DNA of 64,000 bases from Sedimentibacter sp. zth1 (GTDB taxonomy: Bacteria; Bacillota; Clostridia; Tissierellales; Sedimentibacteraceae), in assembly GCF_017352195.1 (NCBI RefSeq), contig NZ_CP071445.1, positions 434,001 through 498,000 on the forward strand, read 5' to 3'. Positions within the stretch are counted from its first letter, which is position 1. Every line of letters starts with the position of its first letter. A program made the translations under genes and the position numbers. Of the stretch, positions 8,936 through 17,160 are shown piece after piece. The notes under the pieces are model-generated. The model was not told where the DNA came from and made no database searches. It saw only the letters and a list, made by a program, of their open reading frames with translations.

Positions 8936-11458
8936 ATGAACAAAAAGGTTTTAATTATTGGTGGTGTAGCAGGTGGTGCTAGCACTGCAGCTAGATTAAG
9001 AAGGCTTGATGAAACAGTAGAAATAATAATGTTTGAAAGAGGTTCATATATTTCCTATGCAAACTGTGGTCTTCCTTATCACATTGGCGATGTAATAAAG
9101 GAAAGAAGTTCTTTGTTGTTGCAGACTCCAGAAGCTATGACAAAAAAATATAATGTAGATGTTAGAATAGATAGTGAAGTTATTTCAATAGACAAGGAAA
9201 ATAAATATGTTGAGGTTAAGAAAACAAAAACAGGTGAAACTTATAAGGAAAATTATGATACATTAGTTATTTCAACAGGCTCATCCCCTATAAAGCCACC
9301 TATAGAAGGTATAAATACCCCTGGAATATTTACGCTTTGGACAATTCCTGATACCGATGAAATCAAAAAATTTATAAATAAAGGACATTCTAAAACAGCA
9401 GCAGTAATTGGTGGTGGATTTATAGGATTAGAAATGGCTGAAAATTTACATCATGCAGGATATGATGTAACTGTTGTTGAAATGTTAGACCAAGTTATGG
9501 CTCCTGTTGATTATGAAATGGCACAGCTTGTTCAAAAAAATATGGTCATGAATAATATTAAACTAAATTTAGGTGATGGAGTATCTAAATTTAATAGTTC
9601 AAATGATTCTATTTCTATTATACTAAATAGTGGTAAAACTATATCAGCAGATTTAGTTATTCTTTCTATTGGTGTACGTCCAAATAGTGAACTTGCTAAA
9701 AAAGCTGGCTTAACATTAAATAAACGTGGTGGTATTGTTGTAGATAAATACTTAAAAACATCCGATTCTAATATATATGCGTTAGGAGATGTTATAGAGG
9801 TAGAAGAATTTATAGGAAAAGATAAAACTATGGTTCCTCTTGCAGGACCTGCTAATAAGCAAGGTAGAATTTGTGCTAATAATATTTGTGGTGCAAATGA
9901 AGAATACAAGGGAACCCAAGGAACATCTGTAGCAAAGGTATTTGATTTAACTGTTGCTTCTACTGGGGTTAACGAGAAAACTTTAAAAAGATGGGGCTTG
10001 GTTGAGGGTAAGGATTATTTAACAGCTATCATAGCTCAAAAATCTCATGCAGGATATTATCCTGGTTCGTGCGAGTTAATCTTAAAGCTTATATTTTCTC
10101 TTGATGGGAAAAAAATATTTGGAGCACAAATTGTCGGTGAGGATGGAGTAGATAAAAGAATTGATACTATTGCAACAACTATTAGATTAGGTGGAAGCAT
10201 TTATGATTTGAAAGAATTAGAGCTTGCTTATGCACCACCTTATTCTTCAGCAAAGGATCCTGTGAATATGCTGGGTTTTGTAGCAGAAAATATAATAGAA
10301 AATAAAATTTCTTTATCAAAATGGAATGATTTAGATCCGACTAAAAAAGGTGACTACACTGTACTTGATGTGCGTGAGGACGTTGAACGTTTAGTGTTTT
10401 CAATACCAAATTCTGTTAATATACCTCTAGGTGAACTTAGAAATAGAATGGCTGAACTTAATAAAGATGATAACATAATTGTATTTTGTGCAGTTGGGGT
10501 GAGGTCCTACAATGGGCAAAGAATATTAATGGAAAATGGATTTAAAAATGTGAAAGTATATCCAGCTGGAACAAATTTTTATAAAGCAGTTTATTACAAT
10601 TATTTTAATAGCATAGAGGATAATTCGAACTCAATTAATGTATCAAATAGTAATCAAATAGACAATTCTACAAAGGAGTTGAATGAAAATATGTTAAATA
10701 ACATAAAAGCATCTATAAAAGTAGATTGCAATGGTTTGCAATGTCCAGGACCTATCATGAAGGTATATGAGACAATAAGTAAAATCAATGATGGTGATAT
10801 TATAGAAGTGTCAGCTACAGATTCTGGTTTTTCAAAAGATGTTGGAGCATGGTGTAGAAGGACAGGAAACAGATTGCTTAAAGCAGAAAAAATAGGCAAG
10901 AATAACATAGTGTTTATTCAAAAAGGATTGGACGATAAAAATTCAAATTCTCCTATGCAAAATGGAGCTAATTCTAATCAATCAGCTAATGATGGTAAAA
11001 CAATTGTTGTGTTCAGTGGTGACATGGATAAGGTATTGGCATCTTTTGTTATAGCAAATGGTGCTGCAGCAATGGGCAGACCTGTTACAATGTTCTTTAC
11101 ATTTTGGGGTCTTAATGTTCTTAGAAAAACTGAAAAACAAAACATTAAAAAACCTATTGTTGATAGGATGTTTGGTAAAATGATGCCTCAAGGTGTTAGC
11201 AAATTAAAGATTTCAAAAATGAATATGGGTGGTATGGGAACTGCCATGATGCGTAAGGTAATGAAAGATAAAAATATTGATTCTTTAGAGGATTTAATTA
11301 AAAAGGCAATGGATAACGGTGTAAAAATGATTGCTTGTACCATGTCTATGGATGTTATGGGAATTACGAAAGAAGAATTGATAGATGGTATTGAATATGC
11401 TGGTGTTGGAACGTATCTTGGAGATGCTGAGGAATCAAATGTAAATTTATTTATATAA
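8936..11458 (+). CDS. CoA-disulfide reductase-like FAD oxidoreductase fused to rhodanese, TusA and DsrE domains
   Basis: 840 residues from ATG 8936 (GGAGG seven bases before it; an earlier in-frame ATG at 8915 overlaps the arsR stop and has no SD). Domains in order: FAD/NAD(P) disulfide oxidoreductase (1-450) with FAD motif VLIIGGVAGGAS, active-site Cys44 in YANCGLPY and NAD motif AVIGGGFIGLEMAE; rhodanese (about 465-550) with loop Cys in VFCAVGVRS; TusA/SirA (about 590-665) with DCNGLQCPGPIMKV; DsrE-like domain (about 685-840) with a Cys in ACTMSMDVMG. Such fusions handle persulfides: sulfur relays from rhodanese to TusA to DsrE are known in related systems. Cytoplasmic. The ArsR regulator upstream probably controls it. 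Confidence 0.93.
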   Translation: MNKKVLIIGGVAGGASTAARLRRLDETVEIIMFERGSYISYANCGLPYHIGDVIKERSSLLLQTPEAMTKKYNVDVRIDSEVISIDKENKYVEVKKTKTGETYKENYDTLVISTGSSPIKPPIEGINTPGIFTLWTIPDTDEIKKFINKGHSKTAAVIGGGFIGLEMAENLHHAGYDVTVVEMLDQVMAPVDYEMAQLVQKNMVMNNIKLNLGDGVSKFNSSNDSISIILNSGKTISADLVILSIGVRPNSELAKKAGLTLNKRGGIVVDKYLKTSDSNIYALGDVIEVEEFIGKDKTMVPLAGPANKQGRICANNICGANEEYKGTQGTSVAKVFDLTVASTGVNEKTLKRWGLVEGKDYLTAIIAQKSHAGYYPGSCELILKLIFSLDGKKIFGAQIVGEDGVDKRIDTIATTIRLGGSIYDLKELELAYAPPYSSAKDPVNMLGFVAENIIENKISLSKWNDLDPTKKGDYTVLDVREDVERLVFSIPNSVNIPLGELRNRMAELNKDDNIIVFCAVGVRSYNGQRILMENGFKNVKVYPAGTNFYKAVYYNYFNSIEDNSNSINVSNSNQIDNSTKELNENMLNNIKASIKVDCNGLQCPGPIMKVYETISKINDGDIIEVSATDSGFSKDVGAWCRRTGNRLLKAEKIGKNNIVFIQKGLDDKNSNSPMQNGANSNQSANDGKTIVVFSGDMDKVLASFVIANGAAAMGRPVTMFFTFWGLNVLRKTEKQNIKKPIVDRMFGKMMPQGVSKLKISKMNMGGMGTAMMRKVMKDKNIDSLEDLIKKAMDNGVKMIACTMSMDVMGITKEELIDGIEYAGVGTYLGDAEESNVNLFI

Positions 11459-11575
11459 TCTATAGTTACAATTAAAGTTTATTATAAATTAAAATAGAAT
11501 AAAACAAAATATTGATTTGCAATAAAATTAATTTTAATTTTGGCTTTGCCAGACTAAATTGTTGATTTGCTACAC

Positions 11576-11610
11576 AAAATAAGGTTGTCTTGATAGACAA
11601 CCTTATTTTA
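11576..11610 (+). terminator. Strong terminator downstream of the persulfide oxidoreductase
   Basis: Perfect 15-bp arms (11576-11590 and 11595-11609) with loop TGAT. The 118 bases before it and the stretch 11611-11768 contain no gene; one open frame without a start (11631-11714) may be a remnant but is not assignable. Confidence 0.85.
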
Positions 11611-11768
11611 GTTATTTTTCTTGCTAGCTAGCGAGTTCAGCGGTAGGCATTACAGAAGATATTGCTTTAGTTCTCATCGCAAGTATTAATAGACTAATCA
11701 ATAATATGTTCTAAAGTATATTAAAATAACATAGGATACTAGTGATTAAAATAAAAGGGGAAATAGCA

Positions 11769-12107
11769 ATGGAACTAAAAAAAAGTGTTCAAACTTTTTC
11801 TAATGCAATTAAATCAACTAAAGAGTTTAGTGATTTAATTCAGGCAAAAAGAGCAATTGAAAAGAATAATATGTTAAAAAATGAAGTAATTGATTTTAAC
11901 CAAAAACTATCAAGTATCTATTCATCCAATAAGCCTCAAAATATAATTAAATCCGAAGCAGAACAACTGTTTAAAAAATTCGATTCACTTAATAAAAACA
12001 TTGAAGTTGAAAAATTCTTAAAAGCTTCAGATGAATTTAACAAAATGATGTATAGAACAAACCAGTATATGAATGAATTGGTTCAAAAAGAGTTAATTCT
12101 TAAATAA
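11769..12107 (+). CDS. YlbF/YmcA family protein
   Basis: 112 residues from ATG 11769, chosen for the SD AAAGGGGA; an upstream in-frame ATG at 11742 has none. The whole protein is helical and amphipathic, with the family pattern of an N-terminal FSNAIKSTKEFSDLIQAKRAIE helix, a central NEVIDFNQKLSSIY helix and a C-terminal helical hairpin. In Bacillus, YlbF and YmcA act with YaaT in a complex tied to RNase Y, sporulation and competence. There is no YaaT here. The gene lies 15 bases upstream of the YcaO gene and is almost certainly cotranscribed, an unusual partnership. Confidence 0.8.
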   Translation: MELKKSVQTFSNAIKSTKEFSDLIQAKRAIEKNNMLKNEVIDFNQKLSSIYSSNKPQNIIKSEAEQLFKKFDSLNKNIEVEKFLKASDEFNKMMYRTNQYMNELVQKELILK

Positions 12108-12122
12108 AGGTGGGGAATATTA

Positions 12123-13934
12123 TTGAACTTTATTAAAAAGCGTAAATATAAGGATGAATATCCACTTAATACAATCAATAAAATTAGAAACATTTTAAAT
12201 GACTTAGGAATTTTAACAGTTGAAAGTATGTGGAAACATTCAGCTAATGATTTTTTTTCTGTAACAGTTACTGTAGTTAATACAACTCTTTCAACGAATG
12301 GAAAAGGAACTACGTATGAATATGCGTTAGCTAGTGCTTATGGAGAACTTATGGAAAGGCTTCAAAATCAGGCTCCGTTCAACCTTGGTACCAATGTAAG
12401 CCAGGAAGCAATTGAATATAAAAACTTTTTTTATGCACCTGATGAAAAGCAGTTAAGTGACAATGATATTTTAAATAGCCAGGAAGAATGGATAAATAAA
12501 AAACTAGCGAAACTAAATCCTGATATTGATAAAAAAACTTTTCTTAATAAATGGAAGCAGATGTCTCATGAAAAAATCCCTTGTGACTTTATTGCAGTGC
12601 CTTTTTATAATATTAATAGTAGAATATCCTCATATATTCCTATTAAAATGCTATCCAAAATGTATATGTCTAATGGAATGTGTGCGGGAAACACTCCTGA
12701 AGAAGCATTAGTTCAGGGAATTTCCGAAATACTTGAAAGAAATGTCAATATGAAAATCATTACCAATAAGCTTACACCTCCTACTATACCCAGAGAATTT
12801 ATCAAAAAACATAAAAGAGTAGATAATCTTATATCTCAAATTGAATCAAGCGGAAATTTTGAAATTATTCTAAAAGATTGTTCATTGGGTCAAGAATTTC
12901 CGGTAATAGGAGTTATTTTTATAAACAAAGATACTCAGTCATACTTTGTAAAGTTCGGCGCCCATCCAATATTTGAACTTGCAGTGGAGCGTACTCTTAC
13001 AGAACTTTTGCAAGGTCAAGACATAAATCAAATGAAAGGCACATGTGAATTTTCATATAGAAGTTTTATTTCCGACAGTCATAGTAACTTAATAAATATT
13101 TTAGTTAATGGTTGTGGTGAATATCCTGTAGAGTTCTTTAGCGAAAAAGAAAGTTTTGAATTTAAAGAACCGGTTAATACAATTCAAATGAACAACAAAG
13201 ATATGTTAACATATCTAGTGAATCTACTTAATAAATCAGGCCATGATGTTTACGTGAGGGATGTATCATTTTTAGGATTTCCTAGCTTCCATGTAATTGT
13301 TTCGGATCTTAGTGAAATTGAAGAGATAGACGATATTCGTCAGATTGAAGACTATGTACAATTTATAAAAACGAAGAAAATGATAAGAAATTTGCATATG
13401 TTAACCAATAATGAAATGATTGAACTTGCTGATTTGATAGAACAAGCGAATTTAGGATTTGAAACGTCAATAATGCAATATTTAAACACACCTAACTGCA
13501 AATATTCTTCATGGTATTTTTCTAATTTTGACTTGTTCACTACCGCTATTTATTGCAAAATAGGCAATTATAATAAAGCTTTTAATAAAATTGAAAAGCT
13601 TTTAATTTCACTGAAATTAAATTCATGTAGCATACAAATGATTACATATTACAAGTGTATGAGGGATTATTTGGCTGCAAAAGCTGATGAACTTAATGAC
13701 ACTCAGATTATAAGAAAATTATCAGTATTTTATCAACAAGATATGATAAATGGTATAATTAATGAAATAGGGAAGCCTGAAAGTATTTTTAAGAATCATT
13801 CCACTATTAATTGTTCCAATTGTAAATTCAAATCTAATTGTGAATATATAGAAACTGAAAAAGTATATAAATTGTTAAAAGAGAAATATTCATTTGCCAA
13901 GATTGATAATAAAGAGTTAGTAAATTTGTTTTAA
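12123..13934 (+). CDS. YcaO-like ATP-dependent cyclodehydratase-family protein with C-terminal Cys motif
   Basis: 603 residues from a TTG start behind AAGGTGGGG. YcaO ATP/Mg signatures: NGKGTTYEYALASAYGELMER (Glu75, Glu78) and SNGMCAGNTPEEALVQGISE with Glu202 and Glu205. The core ends about residue 410; the rest is helical and TPR-like (NKAFNKIEKLLISL region), ending in Cys564-x2-Cys567-x5-Cys573, a likely metal or Fe-S site. The architecture (core plus helical tail) resembles E. coli YcaO more than RiPP enzymes, and the C-terminus lacks a PxPxP motif. YcaO enzymes activate amide oxygens with ATP to form azolines or thioamides. No E1-like partner is nearby. A Met/Cys-repeat protein gene faces it 180 bases downstream; whether that is its substrate is speculation. 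Confidence 0.85.
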   Translation: MNFIKKRKYKDEYPLNTINKIRNILNDLGILTVESMWKHSANDFFSVTVTVVNTTLSTNGKGTTYEYALASAYGELMERLQNQAPFNLGTNVSQEAIEYKNFFYAPDEKQLSDNDILNSQEEWINKKLAKLNPDIDKKTFLNKWKQMSHEKIPCDFIAVPFYNINSRISSYIPIKMLSKMYMSNGMCAGNTPEEALVQGISEILERNVNMKIITNKLTPPTIPREFIKKHKRVDNLISQIESSGNFEIILKDCSLGQEFPVIGVIFINKDTQSYFVKFGAHPIFELAVERTLTELLQGQDINQMKGTCEFSYRSFISDSHSNLINILVNGCGEYPVEFFSEKESFEFKEPVNTIQMNNKDMLTYLVNLLNKSGHDVYVRDVSFLGFPSFHVIVSDLSEIEEIDDIRQIEDYVQFIKTKKMIRNLHMLTNNEMIELADLIEQANLGFETSIMQYLNTPNCKYSSWYFSNFDLFTTAIYCKIGNYNKAFNKIEKLLISLKLNSCSIQMITYYKCMRDYLAAKADELNDTQIIRKLSVFYQQDMINGIINEIGKPESIFKNHSTINCSNCKFKSNCEYIETEKVYKLLKEKYSFAKIDNKELVNLF

Positions 13935-13944
13935 TAATAAGAAT

Positions 13945-13980
13945 AAGGTCTGTTATAAGCGAAAGTTATAGCAGACCTTT
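13945..13980 (+). terminator. Terminator after the YcaO gene
   Basis: 14-bp arms (13945-13958 and 13966-13979) with one G:U pair. The following T run is short. Confidence 0.7.
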
Positions 13981-14114
13981 AGAAGTATGTTTTATGTGAT
14001 TAATGCTTTGTTTTCGTCTGCTTGAATTCTTATTTACACAAAATTTTTTACACAATCAATTAAAGCCGCATATTCTATATTACTTATTGCTGCTATACCT
14101 TGAATGTTATTTAT

Positions 14115-14507
14115 TTATTTCGTACCTTTCATATTTTTCATACCTTCCATACCTTCCATGCTGTCCATGCTGTCCATGCTGTCCATGCTTTCCATACTGT
14201 CCATACTTTCCATACATTTCATGCTGTTCATGCAATGCATACTATTCATGCAACGATTACCGTTCATACATTGCATACTATGCATGCAACGATTACCATT
14301 CATACATTGCATACTATTCATACAACGATTACCGTTCATACATTGCATACTATTCATACAACGGTTACTGTTCATACACTGCATGCCTTTCATACATTGC
14401 ATACTATGCATGCCTTTCATACTTTTCATACCATGCATACCTTGCATACTCATCATTTCATTATCATTGTTAGATGGTGAAGATACTGGCATTTCATATT
14501 TATCCAT
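14115..14507 (-). CDS. Met/Cys-rich triplet-repeat protein, possible spore coat or metal-binding protein
   Basis: 130 residues. This frame was chosen over long open frames on the other strand because it has a proper SD (ATGAGGTAAATTAA before ATG 14507), an upstream sigma-K-like promoter and a regular amino-acid pattern. From residue 19 to 126 nearly every third residue is Met (36 Met in all) and the residue before it is Ser, Gly or Cys. Eleven Cys occur at exact six-residue spacing from 38 to 98, built from a 12-residue unit (NSMQCMNGNRCM) repeated about four times. Positive residues cluster N-terminally (26-41) and Glu/Asp C-terminally (100-122). Period-3 small residues suggest an extended polyproline-II-like or beta-helical rod with aligned thiols. 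No known family is recognised. Confidence 0.72.
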   Translation of the reverse strand: MDKYEMPVSSPSNNDNEMMSMQGMHGMKSMKGMHSMQCMKGMQCMNSNRCMNSMQCMNGNRCMNSMQCMNGNRCMHSMQCMNGNRCMNSMHCMNSMKCMESMDSMESMDSMDSMDSMEGMEGMKNMKGTK

Positions 14508-14548
14508 TTAATTTACCTCATTTCTTTTAAATTATTTTAAGCCTTTAA

Positions 14549-14575
14549 TATTATATGAAGTTGTTATTACTTTGT
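14549..14575 (-). promoter_or_regulatory. Sigma-K-like promoter for the Met/Cys repeat gene
   Basis: Minus strand: AC (14574-14575), 16-bp spacer, CATATAATA (14549-14557), matching the known sigma-K consensus AC-N16-CATANNNTA, 42 bases before the start codon. A sigma-A -10 (TATAAT) is embedded, but no matching -35 hexamer is seen. I recognise nothing else in the spacer 14508-14860. Confidence 0.5.
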
Positions 14576-14860
14576 TACGTAAATTGTAATACGTCTGTTC
14601 ATGTTTGGTGATTTAGAGAGAATTATTAAATTAATGAAGGTTGAATGCAATAATCAGTAAGTATAGAATTTTATTTACATATTGAATTCTTGTAATTATT
14701 CTTTAGATGTGGTATCCTATTTCCTGTGTTATGGTATTGTAAGCATAATATTTTATTTGGTATGGATAAGTACTATTGGTATTATTTTAGATTATAAATA
14801 AATTACTGACAGAGTCAGAATAATATAAAAGTTTTAAACAATTTGGGAGGACATTAAATA

Positions 14861-15739
14861 GTGAAAAAGATATTTAAAATTAAATTAGTTCGTATAATAT
14901 TATTGACAGTAGGAAGTTTAATATATGCAATAGGAATTGCGTTGTTTTTAGATCCGAACAGTCTTGCACCAGGTGGAACAACCGGAATTGCAATTATTAT
15001 AAGCAAGTTGACCAGCCTTAAAACTGGTACTTTAGTGTTATTAATTAATATTCCTATTCTTTTATTTGGATGGTGGCGTTTTGGAACAAAATTTATTTTC
15101 TCGACTATTTATGTTACTTTTATTTCATCATTCTTTATTAACATGGTTTCTGTAAATATAGTTGTCAAATATGGTGTAGTTACAAAGGATTTGTTATTAT
15201 CGGGAGTTGCAGGTGGTTCTTTGATGGCGATAGGTATGGCAATGATTTTTCGTCAGGGTGCAACTACAGGGGGAACGGATATAATTGTAAGGGCTTTGAG
15301 ACAGAAATATAGGCATATAAAAACGGGAACAATATTTATTATTACAGATTCAATAATAATTACAGCGTCAGCTATAATATTAAAAAATGTTGAAATTGCT
15401 CTGTATGCTGCCATAACCATTGTAGTAAGTAATTTTGTGTTAGATTCGGTTCTATATGGTGGAGATAGTACAAAGCTATTATATATTGTCAGTGATAAAT
15501 ATGATTTAGTTGCTAACAGAATATTAGAAGAAATTGATATCGGAGTTACATTTCTAAATGCTGAGGGCGCTTATACATCTAATGATAAAAAGGTAATCAT
15601 GTGTGTGTGTAGAAAGTACAATTATTCCAAAATTAGGGATATTGTTAAACAAGAGGATGAAAGTGCATTTTTTATTGTATCAAGTGCAAGCGAAGTGTTT
15701 GGCGATGGTTATAAAAGCCATTTTATTGAAGAAATTTAG
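14861..15739 (+). CDS. YitT family membrane protein (DUF161/DUF2179)
   Basis: 292 residues from a GTG start behind GGGAGGA. The N-terminal two thirds hold about five to six membrane segments with the family signature LDPNSLAPGGTTGIAIIISK and the related repeat RQGATTGGTDIIVRAL. The last 85 residues form the soluble DUF2179 domain (STKLLYIVSDKYDLV, VTFLNAEGAYT). Members are widespread in Firmicutes; their transported substrate, if any, is unknown. It stands alone, divergent from the Met/Cys repeat gene. Identification as YitT is secure; function is not. Confidence 0.92.
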   Translation: MKKIFKIKLVRIILLTVGSLIYAIGIALFLDPNSLAPGGTTGIAIIISKLTSLKTGTLVLLINIPILLFGWWRFGTKFIFSTIYVTFISSFFINMVSVNIVVKYGVVTKDLLLSGVAGGSLMAIGMAMIFRQGATTGGTDIIVRALRQKYRHIKTGTIFIITDSIIITASAIILKNVEIALYAAITIVVSNFVLDSVLYGGDSTKLLYIVSDKYDLVANRILEEIDIGVTFLNAEGAYTSNDKKVIMCVCRKYNYSKIRDIVKQEDESAFFIVSSASEVFGDGYKSHFIEEI

Positions 15740-15908
15740 TACATATTAATTATTTAATTTTACGGAATAAATATTGAGGAATTCTTTTTTATGTATTTAA
15801 TTCAGATGTAGCCATTTATTTCTATGATTATTTTTCAATTTAATTTTAATAATATTTATATAGGCTATTTTTAATAGCAATAAATTGGAATAAAATGATG
15901 GAGGTCAT

Positions 15909-16130
15909 ATGGCACACATAAGTAAAGATAAAAGAAATAATATTAAAAAAATACAAAACAGTATTGATAATACAATTGAAAACTATAATGAAGCTAAAAA
16001 GCAAATTGAAGTAGCAGATAGTCCAATATCTATTAGTAACCTTAAAGCAAAAAATGAGAGAAGATTAGAATCACTTTCAGGTATGAAGGATGAAATCAGG
16101 GAAGAAACAAAACATAATAAGAATAATTAA
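15909..16130 (+). CDS. tlp: Small acid-soluble spore protein, Tlp family
   Basis: 73 residues; SD GGAGG close to ATG 15909. It matches Tlp along its length: N-terminal DKRNNIKKIQNSIDNTIEN and the conserved KNERRLESLSGMKDEIREE. The protein is highly charged and helical, without hydrophobic core or cysteine. Tlp is a minor small acid-soluble spore protein made in the forespore under sigma-G in Bacillus. I could not find a convincing sigma-G promoter in the 170 bases upstream. Its presence shows the organism is, or descends from, a spore former. Confidence 0.88.
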   Translation: MAHISKDKRNNIKKIQNSIDNTIENYNEAKKQIEVADSPISISNLKAKNERRLESLSGMKDEIREETKHNKNN

Positions 16131-16203
16131 TTATAATTTTTATACTTATGGCATTAGATTAAAATTGTAAGTGTATATACATTTGTTTTATGCTTGAACA
16201 TAT

Positions 16204-16243
16204 AAAAAGGAACGATTATAACAAGATAACCGTTCCTTTTTAA
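16204..16243. terminator. Terminator between tlp and thiT (convergent)
   Basis: Arms AAAAAGGAACG (16204-16214) / CGTTCCTTTTT (16231-16241) with an AT inner stem. T runs occur in both directions. Confidence 0.8.
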
Positions 16244-16298
16244 TGATTGCGTTTAAATATAATTTTAATTATTATTTAGATATATTTATTTGTATATG

Positions 16299-16934
16299 CT
16301 AAACATTGCTAACTTTAAATCTGTCAAAGAATTTAACAAGTCCTGGAATTAATAATATTATTATTGTTATTATTCCTTCAACACCTATGTAACCAATGTT
16401 ATAATATAAAGACCATGTTACAGCATTAAAGCCTTCTGGAGCATATTCTCCGAAAAATATGGCTCCAGATAAAAATGCCATAACGTATCTTCCGAATATA
16501 CCTAAAATATAAGATTTAATTAATCCGTGATTTTGATTTCTTAATAATGCACCAATACCCAAAGCGCCGAATGCAAGAGGGTATTCTAAGAATAACTGTA
16601 CAGGATGTACAACATATGGGTTAATTAATAAATCTAATAATCCAAAAGTTATACCTGCAAGAATTCCTTGTCTTGCTCCAAATAAGTAACCAATTAAAAC
16701 AATTACAAGCATACTAAATGGTGTAATTGAGCCACCCTGAGGCATTCTGAATAGTGTTATTTGATTTAACACATAAGCTATTGTTATTAATATTGCAGTT
16801 TTAGTCATAATTTTAACATCAAATTTCTTTTGTTTACTAGATATCGCAATGATAGCTAATAATGCAAACATAACAACAACAATAACGATTTGTCCAATTG
16901 TGGACTCAACAAAATTTTGTAATAATTCTGACAT
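16299..16934 (-). CDS. thiT: Energy-coupled thiamine transporter S component ThiT
   Basis: 211 residues from ATG 16934, fixed by the SD AAGGAG; a longer frame would run back to the riboswitch. Six hydrophobic segments and the ThiT pattern: VHPVQLFLEYPLAFGALGIGALLR and the later GAIFFGEYAPEGFNAVTWSLYYN, which carry the aromatic and acidic residues that hold thiamine. ThiT is the substrate-binding membrane subunit that joins a shared ECF module (EcfA/A'/T), encoded elsewhere. A TPP riboswitch and an SD-sequestering hairpin lie upstream, confirming the thiamine link. Confidence 0.93.
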   Translation of the reverse strand: MSELLQNFVESTIGQIVIVVVMFALLAIIAISSKQKKFDVKIMTKTAILITIAYVLNQITLFRMPQGGSITPFSMLVIVLIGYLFGARQGILAGITFGLLDLLINPYVVHPVQLFLEYPLAFGALGIGALLRNQNHGLIKSYILGIFGRYVMAFLSGAIFFGEYAPEGFNAVTWSLYYNIGYIGVEGIITIIILLIPGLVKFFDRFKVSNV

Positions 16935-16941
16935 AAAAAAA

Positions 16942-16964
16942 CTCCTTATCCAATGCATAAAGAG
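16942..16964 (-). promoter_or_regulatory. Hairpin sequestering the thiT ribosome-binding site
   Basis: Minus strand arms CTCTTTAT / ATAAGGAG (one G:U pair, loop of 7) bury the AGGAG SD of thiT. With the adjacent TPP aptamer this looks like a translational expression platform. Confidence 0.65.
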
Positions 16965-16973
16965 AACTAACAC

Positions 16974-17042
16974 GCTTCCTTACGCTGGTATTAACCAGTT
17001 CAAGTTATAAGGGTAAATCTCAGCCGTTGGCTCCCCTAGCAA
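16974..17042 (-). promoter_or_regulatory. TPP (thiamine pyrophosphate) riboswitch
   Basis: Minus strand carries the THI-box core: GGGGAGCC, then GGCTGAGA, ACCCTT, GAACTGG and TAATACCAGCG followed by GGAAG. It lies about 40 bases before thiT and after a good promoter. When TPP binds, thiT expression should fall. Confidence 0.95.
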
Positions 17043-17068
17043 AATATTGTATTTACTTAACAAAAGAC

Positions 17069-17097
17069 ATTGTAGCATAATATGAAAATAATTTCAA
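17069..17097 (-). promoter_or_regulatory. Promoter of the thiT riboswitch transcript
   Basis: Minus strand TTGAAA (17092-17097), 17-bp spacer, TACAAT (17069-17074), about 25 bases before the aptamer. Confidence 0.75.
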
Positions 17098-17160
17098 GCA
17101 TTTTGTTTAATATATTTAAGATTTTGGGTAAACATAATCTGGAGGTGAGAATAGACAGAA

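Noticed and set aside
11631-11714. 28-codon open frame with hydrophobic C-terminus
   Set aside because: No start, no SD, no family resemblance strong enough to call even a remnant.
14003-14511. Long open frames on the plus strand rich in His/Val/Phe or Leu/Phe/Ile repeats
   Set aside because: They are mirror images of the minus-strand Met/Cys repeat gene, which alone has an SD, a promoter and a sensible composition.
16935-16973. Upstream extension of thiT
   Set aside because: The extension covers the riboswitch 3' end and SD hairpin; the ATG at 16934 is behind AAGGAG.
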